Assembly: GCA_041936745.1 (NCBI GenBank)
Contig: JBHGWS010000040.1
Coordinates: 1 to 12,859 of the forward strand
Direction of reading: 5' to 3'
Source: Darwinibacter acetoxidans_A
Lineage (GTDB): Bacteria > Bacillota > Limnochordia > Darwinibacteriales > Darwinibacteriaceae
DNA length: 12,859 nt
Positions 1-6,884 of the stretch are shown one piece after another. The notes beneath the pieces were generated by a model, which did no database searches, was not told the origin of the DNA, and saw only the letters and a program-made list of their open reading frames with translations. The first letter of the stretch is position 1, and every line of letters begins with the position of its first letter. The translations under genes and the position numbers were made by a program.

Positions 1-1
1 G

Positions 2-2947
2 CAAAAACAAATATTTCTTTTGCTGGCCGTTTTTTTGTTCGCCGCGTTTACAGCTGCGGCAGAGGGCCTTGACTACGCAAAATATCTAAAGCTTTACCAA
101 GACGTGCCAACTCCCGAGCGCGAACTAATTATCCAAGCTGCAGACTATCAAAAGGCAGCAGGCCCGCGTAAAATTTCCCGCGCTTGGCCCAATCTTGCCC
201 CGTGGGTTTTGGTTACGGGTGAGCTTGGTTATGTGGAGTGGGAATTCGAGATGGAAGAAGCGGGCCTTTATAATATAGAAATTGAGTATTATCCCACAGC
301 GGGCCGGCGCATCGCTATTGAGAGAGCGATTTTAATTAACGGCGAGCTGCCTTTCCAAGAAGCGGAATATCTGTCTTTTCCCCGCATTTGGGGTGATCGG
401 GAAGAAACTGTACGCCGAGACCGGGCGGGAAATGAAATCCGCTCGCCGCAGGTAGAAAAACCTTTTTGGCGCCAAGTTTTTCTCAGCGATTCTTTGGGCT
501 ACTACGCGGAGCCTTTCCAGTTCTATTTCAAGAAGGGTAAAAACAGGCTGAGGCTGGCCGCGCAAGCAGAGCCTCTGTCTATCAGCCGCCTTAGAATTTG
601 CCAAGCCCAAAGCCCGCCAAATTACTCGGAATTGCTTTCCCGCTACGAGGCTTCGGGCTATGAAGAAACAAGCGGCATTACCGTTAAAATTCAAGGCCAA
701 GAGGCAGTTTACCGTTCTGAACCTATTTTATTTCCCGTGTTTGATCAAGGAGATCCCACAGTGGAGCCTTACCATCCGGCCCAAATTCGGCTTAACTCCA
801 TCGGCGGCCACCGCTGGTCGCAGGCAGGACAGTTCATTACCTGGGAATTTGAAGTGCCGGAAAGCGGCCTGTATCAAATCGCCATTAAGGCAAAGCAGGA
901 TCAAAGGCGCGGGGCTTTGAGCAACCGGCGGATTTATATTAACGGTCAAGTACCCCTTAAAGAGCTGGAAGCCGTCAGGTTCCCCTTCTCTCAGTTTTAT
1001 AACCTGGAGCCTTTAGGCGGCAGAGAACCTTATTTATTCTACTTGGAAGAAGGTAAAAACGAACTGACATTAGAGGTTGTTTTGGGCGATTTGGCTGAGT
1101 GGATCCGCTTGACGCGCCAAAGCCTCTATGAGTTAACTTCCCTTTACCGGGAAATCATTATGATTACTTCCGCAACACCGGATCCGCTGCGGGATTACGA
1201 TTTGGAGAACCGGATTCCCCAGCTTTTTACAAGGCTGGCTGGGCAGGAGCTGGTGTTTCGCCAAATGCAGGAGTTTTTCCAAACCTACACGGGCCAAAGG
1301 GGCGGCCATACAGAGCTCTTAAACCGGATTGCCCACATGCTGGGCCGCATGGTCGATAAACCGCACACCATTCCCAAGCTTTTAGGGGAATTTCGGGATA
1401 ACATCGGTGCTTTAGGCGCCTGGATCTCCGAGACGGAAAGGCAACCGCTCCAGATCGACTATATTTTAGTAACTTCACCGGGGCAAAAAATGCCCAAAGC
1501 TTCGCCGACCTTTGTGGATACGCTGAAACACGAAGCTAAGGCGTTTATCGCCTCTTTCTTCCACGACTATACCTCTGTTGGCTTTACGGAAGCCGCGGAG
1601 GCGGGAAAAGGGGAGAAAATAAAGGTATGGTTGGGGCTTGGCCGCGATCAGGGCCAAATCTTGAAAGAAATGATCGAAGACACTTTCACGCCCGAGACGG
1701 GCATCGCCGTTGAACTGGAGCTGATTAACGAAATGAACAGCCTGCTGATACCGGCCATAATAGCGGGAACAGCCCCCGATGTGGCGATTGGGGCCGCTGA
1801 TATGGAATTGGCATTTCGCGGTGCCCTCCTCGATTTGACCCGGTTTCCTGATTTTAATGAAATCAGCCAAAGGTTCAAAAAGAGTGCCTTACTGCCCTTT
1901 AGGTTTCGGGATCAAGTTTATGCCCTGCCGGAAAGCCAAGGCTTTCCCATGCTGTTTTACCGCCAAGACGTTTTAAGTGATTTAGGTGTGGCGGTACCTC
2001 AAACCTGGGACGATGTTTTTGACGTTATACCCATTTTACAGCGCAATAATCTGGATTTTGGTTTGGAAGCCTCTGTGGGCAGTTATACGACGTTTTTGTA
2101 CCAGCTGGGTGTACCTTTGTATAAAGAGGACGCTATCGAAACCAATCTCGATTCGGAAGCGGCTGTGGCCAGTTTGCGAAAGCTTACCGATCTGTTTACT
2201 TTATACGGCCTGCCGCTGGCGTACGATGTGGCAAACCGCTTTCGCTTAGGCGAAATGCCCCTTGTCATCACGAGCTACGGTTTATATAACACACTGCAGG
2301 TCTTTGCCCCCGAATTAAGGGGCCAGTGGGGCTTTGCACCGATTCCCGGCACCGTTATGGCCGATGGCACCATCAACCGGGCCGCGCCCGTCGGTTCCAC
2401 TACCATGGCCGGTGGCGGGACGGCAAGCCTCAACCAAAGCCAAGCCATGACGGCGGCCGTACCGGCAGGCACCACCGGGGCTGTGATCATGGCCGGTTCT
2501 CTGCAGCCGGAAAAATCCTGGGAATTTTTAAAATGGTGGACGAGGGAAGATACACAGGCCAGATTTGGCCGTGAACTAGAAAGTTTAATGGGTTCAGCGG
2601 CGCGGTATGCCACTGCTAACATCGAAGCCATGGCACAGCTGCCTTGGCGGCCGGCGGAGCGGGAAGCCTTAATGGAGCAGTGGGCGTGGGTTGAAGGGGT
2701 CCCGCCGGTTTTAGGCGGTTATTACGTAACCCGCCAGTTTGATTGGCTGTTTCGGGCAGTCGTTTTGCAAAACGAACCTTTAAGGGAATCGATTTTGGAA
2801 TACGATCTGGCCGCTAATAAAGAAATTGAAAGAAAAAGGTTAGAGTTTGGCCTGGAGACGGACTATGAGCTGCTGCCGGCTGAGTATAAACGCCTCTATT
2901 GGGAAAATTATACGCACGTCTACCGGCTGGATATAGAGGAGGAATAG
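2..2947 (+). CDS. Very large ABC sugar-type substrate-binding protein with two N-terminal beta-sandwich modules (5' partial)
   Basis: Extracytoplasmic solute-binding protein, probably for a carbohydrate; about 980 residues against roughly 420 for a usual family member. The frame is open from base 2 and begins inside a signal peptide (KQIFLLLAVFLFAAFTAAAEG-like, no lipobox Cys), so the true start lies upstream of the window. Order of parts: two related beta-sandwich modules (about 128-603 and 704-1110), a helix-rich region (about 1110-1600), then the binding-protein fold (about 1611-2800). That fold shows TAPDVAIG, ALPESQGFPMLFYRQD and KSWEFLKWW, all typical of the MalE-like sugar-binding family. 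Its stop is 3 bases before the first permease gene, so it probably feeds that pair. The beta-sandwich modules look like carbohydrate-binding domains, which is inference from fold-like patterns. A Gly/Ala/Thr-rich insertion at about 2383-2495 is unusual. Family assignment is secure; the substrate is unknown. Confidence 0.9.
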   Translation, partial: QKQIFLLLAVFLFAAFTAAAEGLDYAKYLKLYQDVPTPERELIIQAADYQKAAGPRKISRAWPNLAPWVLVTGELGYVEWEFEMEEAGLYNIEIEYYPTAGRRIAIERAILINGELPFQEAEYLSFPRIWGDREETVRRDRAGNEIRSPQVEKPFWRQVFLSDSLGYYAEPFQFYFKKGKNRLRLAAQAEPLSISRLRICQAQSPPNYSELLSRYEASGYEETSGITVKIQGQEAVYRSEPILFPVFDQGDPTVEPYHPAQIRLNSIGGHRWSQAGQFITWEFEVPESGLYQIAIKAKQDQRRGALSNRRIYINGQVPLKELEAVRFPFSQFYNLEPLGGREPYLFYLEEGKNELTLEVVLGDLAEWIRLTRQSLYELTSLYREIIMITSATPDPLRDYDLENRIPQLFTRLAGQELVFRQMQEFFQTYTGQRGGHTELLNRIAHMLGRMVDKPHTIPKLLGEFRDNIGALGAWISETERQPLQIDYILVTSPGQKMPKASPTFVDTLKHEAKAFIASFFHDYTSVGFTEAAEAGKGEKIKVWLGLGRDQGQILKEMIEDTFTPETGIAVELELINEMNSLLIPAIIAGTAPDVAIGAADMELAFRGALLDLTRFPDFNEISQRFKKSALLPFRFRDQVYALPESQGFPMLFYRQDVLSDLGVAVPQTWDDVFDVIPILQRNNLDFGLEASVGSYTTFLYQLGVPLYKEDAIETNLDSEAAVASLRKLTDLFTLYGLPLAYDVANRFRLGEMPLVITSYGLYNTLQVFAPELRGQWGFAPIPGTVMADGTINRAAPVGSTTMAGGGTASLNQSQAMTAAVPAGTTGAVIMAGSLQPEKSWEFLKWWTREDTQARFGRELESLMGSAARYATANIEAMAQLPWRPAEREALMEQWAWVEGVPPVLGGYYVTRQFDWLFRAVVLQNEPLRESILEYDLAANKEIERKRLEFGLETDYELLPAEYKRLYWENYTHVYRLDIEEE
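128..1110 (+). repeat. Tandem duplicated beta-sandwich module inside the large substrate-binding protein
   Basis: Two protein-level repeats. Unit A has WEFEMEEAGLYNIEI at 239 onward, then ILINGELPF, and GKNRLRL at 536. Unit B has WEFEVPESGLYQIAI at 842 onward, then IYINGQVPL, and GKNELTL at 1052. The offset is 603 bases at the first motif and 516 at the last, so unit A carries about 29 extra residues between them, around the charged stretch near 385-500. The alternating hydrophobic strands and the W-E-F / G-L-Y / I-N-G pattern resemble small carbohydrate-binding beta-sandwiches. The binding function is inferred; the duplication is visible directly. Confidence 0.75.
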
Positions 2948-2950
2948 GCT

Positions 2951-3856
2951 GTGAAAGCGAGATTTATTGATTTTTGGGCCGATGTAAAAAGGCATAAAAC
3001 GTCTTATGCATTCCTATTTCCCTTTATGTCCCTGTTCTTTCTCTTTACCGTTATACCGGTGGTTTTGTCAATTATCTTAAGCTTCACTTATTTTAACATG
3101 CTGCAGTGGCCCACCTGGGTTGGCTGGCAGAACTACGTCAGGTTGTTTTTAGACGATGATATTTTCCTGCTGGCTTTAAAGAACACTTTAGTTTTTGCTG
3201 TCATTACCGGCCCCGTAAGTTTCATAGCCTGCTTCTTGTTCGCTTGGCTGATCAACGAGCTTAAACCGAAAATCAGGGCGGTCCTCACCCTACTTTTTTA
3301 CGCTCCCTCTATTGCGGGAAATGCTTATATGATCTGGACGGTTTTGTTCAGCGGCGATATGTACGGTTATGTCAACGGGTTTTTGCTGTACTGGGGTTTG
3401 ATCGATCAGCCAATTCAGTTTTTAATAACTCCCGAGTACATTATGCCAATCGTGATCTTAGTCGTTTTATGGATGAGTTTGGGCACCAGTTTCTTGGTGT
3501 TTATCGCCGGGCTGCAGGGTATTGACCCCAGCCTCTATGAAGCGGCGGCGGTTGACGGGGTCAGAAACAGGTTTCAAGAACTTTGGTATATTACACTGCC
3601 CGCCATGCGGCCGTATTTGATGTTCGGCGCCATAATGTCTATTACCACATCTTTCACCGCAGCAGACTCTATTACTAATTTGGTGGGTTTTCCCAGTACC
3701 GATTATGCGGCGCACACCGTGATGCAGCATATTTGGGACTTTGGTTTCATCCGTTACGAAATGGGTTATGCTTCCGCGATCGTGTTCGTGCTCTTTTTGG
3801 CAATGGTGTTTACCCAAAGGCTTGTACAGTATTTCCTCCGGACGATTGGGCAATAA
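2951..3856 (+). CDS. Sugar ABC transporter permease, MalF-type (first pair)
   Basis: Inner-membrane subunit of a carbohydrate importer of the MalF/UgpA type, 301 residues. It has about six hydrophobic segments, near residues 20-45, 79-101, 109-132, 163-186, 216-235 and 275-292. The cytoplasmic coupling motif that docks on the ATPase is intact: EAAAVDG from residue 197, followed by LWYITLPAMRP. The GTG start is chosen because AGGAGG, ending at 2942, sits 8 bases ahead and the stop of the preceding gene is only 3 bases upstream. Partner of the MalG-type subunit encoded next. The substrate cannot be read from the sequence. Confidence 0.95.
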   Translation: MKARFIDFWADVKRHKTSYAFLFPFMSLFFLFTVIPVVLSIILSFTYFNMLQWPTWVGWQNYVRLFLDDDIFLLALKNTLVFAVITGPVSFIACFLFAWLINELKPKIRAVLTLLFYAPSIAGNAYMIWTVLFSGDMYGYVNGFLLYWGLIDQPIQFLITPEYIMPIVILVVLWMSLGTSFLVFIAGLQGIDPSLYEAAAVDGVRNRFQELWYITLPAMRPYLMFGAIMSITTSFTAADSITNLVGFPSTDYAAHTVMQHIWDFGFIRYEMGYASAIVFVLFLAMVFTQRLVQYFLRTIGQ

Positions 3857-3869
3857 GGGGTGATGGTAC

Positions 3870-4730
3870 ATGAAATTCACTATTCGGGCCAGGCGGATCT
3901 CCCGCTCCGGCGCAGGCGATACCATAATTTTGCTATTTCTTCTTGCCGGCGGCATCTTCAGTGCGCTGCCCTTAGTTTACGCCATTAACAATGCGTTTAA
4001 GCCGCTCAATGAACTGTTTATCTTCCCGCCGCAGTTTTTTGTGCGCAACCCAACGCTGCTGAATTTTCAAGACTTGTTAGTTTTAATGGCTAACTCTTGG
4101 GTACCCATGACCCGTTATTTATTCAATTCAGTCTTTATCGTAGCTTTAGGGGTAACAGGCAATGTGTTTTTTGCCTCGCTGGCAGCTTATGTCTTGGCTA
4201 AGCATAAATTTCCCGGCAACCGGCTGGTCAATGAACTGATTATCCTTTCTTTAATGTTTGCTCCGGCCGTAACGGCCATTCCGAACTATTTGACGCTGTC
4301 TTATCTAAAACTGATTAATACCTACTGGGCGGTAATCATTCCCAGTTGGGCCTCAACACTGGGCCTTTACTTGATGAAAAACTTCATCGATGCCATGGTC
4401 CCCGATTCTCTTTTGGAAGCGGCCCGGCTCGATGGGGCAAGTGAGTTTAAAATTTACTGGTCCATTGTGATGCCTTTGATTAAGCCCGCTTGGCTGACTT
4501 TAACCATCCTCCTTTTCCAGCAGCTGTGGGGTGCCACGGGGGGCCAATTCATTTATGCGGAGCAGCTGAAGCCGCTGCCTTATGCCCTAAACCAAATTAT
4601 TGCCGGCGGGATCGCCAGGCAGGGCGTTGGTGCAGCCACTACCCTGATTATGATGAGCGTACCCATCATCCTTTTTGTCATCAACCAGTCGAAAATCGTC
4701 CAGACCATGAGTACGTCCGGTATCGACTAA
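3870..4730 (+). CDS. Carbohydrate ABC transporter permease, MalG-type (first pair)
   Basis: Second membrane subunit of the first importer, 286 residues, MalG/UgpE type. Hydrophobic segments lie near residues 18-39, 86-109, 121-141, 153-170, 203-220 and 253-273. The coupling motif EAARLDGAS starts at residue 183 and is followed by YWSIVMPLIKP, so ATPase docking looks intact. The start ATG follows AAGGGGTGA, which overlaps the stop codon of the MalF-type gene, with 6 bases between them; this tight arrangement suggests coupled translation. It should form a heterodimer with the preceding product, served by the large binding protein. Confidence 0.95.
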   Translation: MKFTIRARRISRSGAGDTIILLFLLAGGIFSALPLVYAINNAFKPLNELFIFPPQFFVRNPTLLNFQDLLVLMANSWVPMTRYLFNSVFIVALGVTGNVFFASLAAYVLAKHKFPGNRLVNELIILSLMFAPAVTAIPNYLTLSYLKLINTYWAVIIPSWASTLGLYLMKNFIDAMVPDSLLEAARLDGASEFKIYWSIVMPLIKPAWLTLTILLFQQLWGATGGQFIYAEQLKPLPYALNQIIAGGIARQGVGAATTLIMMSVPIILFVINQSKIVQTMSTSGID

Positions 4731-4742
4731 GGAGGGCAGGCG

Positions 4743-6872
4743 ATGAAAAAATTTAAATTGATTGTAATCCTCATATCTGCCTTTATCTTCTTAGATCTCA
4801 AGGGTGCTCAGGCCGTCGTCCCTTACAGAAGCTATATTTACGACTACTGGGGCAGGCAGGTTCCCGCATCGCATGCATACCTGCCGGGGGCCATGCTCAG
4901 CGGCGCCGATTTGGGCGTGGGCGGCTTTAGGACACCGCGCGATGTCCGCACTGATTCCAAAGGTAACATTTATCTTTTGGATTCGGGCAATAACCGCATT
5001 ATTATCTTAGATGATGCCTTGAACCTGGTGACTGTCTTAGAAAAGTTTTTAAATAACGGTGAAGTTGATGGGTTTAACAACCCCCACGGCCTGTACGTCA
5101 CAGCCGAAAATGAACTCTTTGTCGCTGACAGCGGCAACGGCCGCATTCTCAGATTCAATGCAGACGGAGATTTACTGCAGGTTTTCGGGCCGCCAACTTC
5201 CGAAATTGCAGGGGTGGTCCCAGATGGGTTTGTCTACCAACCCCGCAAGATCGGTGTGGACCCGGCGGGCAGGATCTTTGTGGTAGCCAGGGATGTCTAC
5301 GAAGGGTTAATGAGCTTTGACGCCACCGGCCGTTTCCAAGGTTACATCGGGGCACCGAAAGTTGCCCCTTCCCTGGCGGAAATCTTTTGGAGCAAAATCC
5401 AAACCAGAGCGCAAAGAAGCAGGCGGGTGCGCTTTTTACCCACTGAATTCAGCAGTTTGGATCTGGATGAAAGGGGCTTTATTTACACCACCATTGCCAG
5501 TGAACGGAGGACCGATACGATTATGCGCTTAAATCCGGCCGGCGTTGACATTCTGCGCCGCGACGGCTATTTTCCTCCAACGGGCGATATTCCGCCGGAG
5601 GTTGCGGAAGGTGCCGCCCGTTCCCGCTCGGCCGGCGTTGTGGGGCCGCTTTTGGTCGATATTGCCGCCAGGAGTTTCGCCGGTTACACCGTGCTGGATC
5701 GCAACAACGGCAAGCTGTTTACCTACGATGAAAACGGCAACCTGCTGTATGCCTTCGGCACACAGGGCCGGCAGTTAGGTACTTTCCAAGATGCTGTGGC
5801 TGTCACCACCCTGCCGGATGAACGCATTTTGGTTTTGGATGCAGGTTTAAACGTGCTGCAGATCTTCGAACCGACGGAATACGGCAAAAGCATTCATGCC
5901 GCGATTGACCACTACAACGGGGGCAACTACGATCAATCGACGAAGGCTTGGGAGACTGTCTTGGCTATGAACGTTAATTTTGATTTAGCTTACGGCGGCA
6001 TCGGCAGGGCTTATTTCATGAGTAAAGAGTACGAAGAAGCGATGAAATATTTTAAGCTGGCCAACGACCGCAAAAACTACTCCAAGGCGTTTCAAAACCA
6101 CCGCCGCCAGGTGCTTGAAAACATCTTCGGCTTTGTTGCTCTTTGGCTGCTTGCACTGATCATCTTTCTCTTATACCGAATGCGGCAGAGATCAAAAGAA
6201 GCCCACCGGCCGAGGCTTTGGCCGGATCCTGAAAAACTTACGGGCCGGCAGCGCTTGGCCGTGGGCCTGCGCTATGCACTTTATGTAATTGTGCATCCCT
6301 TTGACGGCTTTTGGGATCTGAAACACGAAAAACGGGGCAGCGTTTATTCCGCTTCCGTAATCTTGCTTTTGGCGGCTGTCTCTTATGTAGCCCTGCGCCA
6401 ATACACCGGTTTTCTTTTTAACTACAATGACCCGCTGACGATGAATATTTACGTTGAACTGTCCAGCGTGTTGATCCCCTTTATTTTATACACGGGCGTT
6501 AATTGGGCGGCCACAACACTTCTCGGCGGCAAGGGGACGCTGAAAGATATTTATATTACGGCGGCGTACGCTTTAACCCCCCTCGTTTTAATTCTGGTGC
6601 CCGCAACGATTTTGAGCAATTACCTCATCCTGGCAGAGGGGGCTATCTTCCATCTGCTGACCGTTGCTGCCGTAATTTGGTCTTTGGGTTTGGCCTTTAT
6701 CGGGACCATGGTTATCCACGACTACACCGTTTCTAAAAATGCTCTGATGACCGTCATCAGCGGGGTTGGCGTGGGCGTCGTAATCTTTTTGGCACTTTTG
6801 GGTGTCAGTATTATTGCCCAATTATCATCTTTTGTACTGGATGTTTACCAAGAAATTGCCTTTAGGCTCTAG
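4743..6872 (+). CDS. NHL-propeller / TPR-like / Yip1-type membrane fusion protein
   Basis: A 709-residue membrane protein of unknown function. Residues 1-24 form a signal peptide ending AQA. Residues about 60-376 carry NHL-type beta-propeller blades: F-x-x-P-x-x-V at 62 with IYLLDSGNNRI, F-N-N-P-H-G-L at 111 with LFVADSGNGRI, then VYQPRKIGVD at 164, and later blades near 315-376. Residues about 378-450 look like one to two TPR units (AIDHYNGGNYDQS, AYFMSKEYEEAMKYF). A membrane span at 462-479 is followed by a Lys/Arg-rich stretch, placing the propeller outside and this stretch in the cytoplasm. Residues 518-709 (HPFDGFWDLKHEKRG, then five spans near 535-551, 572-592, 607-628, 634-657 and 668-692) resemble the Yip1 family. 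Start follows AAGGAGG by 7 bases. Inferred role: assembly or sensing scaffold for the importer or the secreted protein encoded next. Domain calls are fairly safe; the role is not. Confidence 0.85.
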   Translation: MKKFKLIVILISAFIFLDLKGAQAVVPYRSYIYDYWGRQVPASHAYLPGAMLSGADLGVGGFRTPRDVRTDSKGNIYLLDSGNNRIIILDDALNLVTVLEKFLNNGEVDGFNNPHGLYVTAENELFVADSGNGRILRFNADGDLLQVFGPPTSEIAGVVPDGFVYQPRKIGVDPAGRIFVVARDVYEGLMSFDATGRFQGYIGAPKVAPSLAEIFWSKIQTRAQRSRRVRFLPTEFSSLDLDERGFIYTTIASERRTDTIMRLNPAGVDILRRDGYFPPTGDIPPEVAEGAARSRSAGVVGPLLVDIAARSFAGYTVLDRNNGKLFTYDENGNLLYAFGTQGRQLGTFQDAVAVTTLPDERILVLDAGLNVLQIFEPTEYGKSIHAAIDHYNGGNYDQSTKAWETVLAMNVNFDLAYGGIGRAYFMSKEYEEAMKYFKLANDRKNYSKAFQNHRRQVLENIFGFVALWLLALIIFLLYRMRQRSKEAHRPRLWPDPEKLTGRQRLAVGLRYALYVIVHPFDGFWDLKHEKRGSVYSASVILLLAAVSYVALRQYTGFLFNYNDPLTMNIYVELSSVLIPFILYTGVNWAATTLLGGKGTLKDIYITAAYALTPLVLILVPATILSNYLILAEGAIFHLLTVAAVIWSLGLAFIGTMVIHDYTVSKNALMTVISGVGVGVVIFLALLGVSIIAQLSSFVLDVYQEIAFRL

Positions 6873-6877
6873 GGGGG
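6871..6877 (+). promoter_or_regulatory. Ribosome binding site that fixes a TTG start
   Basis: AGGGGGG overlaps the stop codon of the Yip1-type gene and lies 7 bases before TTG at 6885. Translation from this TTG begins with a good signal peptide, and no ATG nearby gives one, so TTG is the likely start. Confidence 0.75.
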
Positions 6878-6884
6878 ATCGCTT

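Noticed and set aside
20..22. TTG as the start of the first gene
   Set aside because: The same frame is open back to base 2 and encodes the Lys-containing, hydrophobic beginning of a signal peptide, so the gene is cut by the window edge.
2275..2631. Minus-strand open frame of 118 codons
   Set aside because: It lies opposite the conserved substrate-binding fold; no ribosome site or family signal was seen.
3467..3955. Minus-strand open frame of 162 codons
   Set aside because: It is opposite two clear permease genes, has no recognisable domain, and its composition follows from the coding strand.
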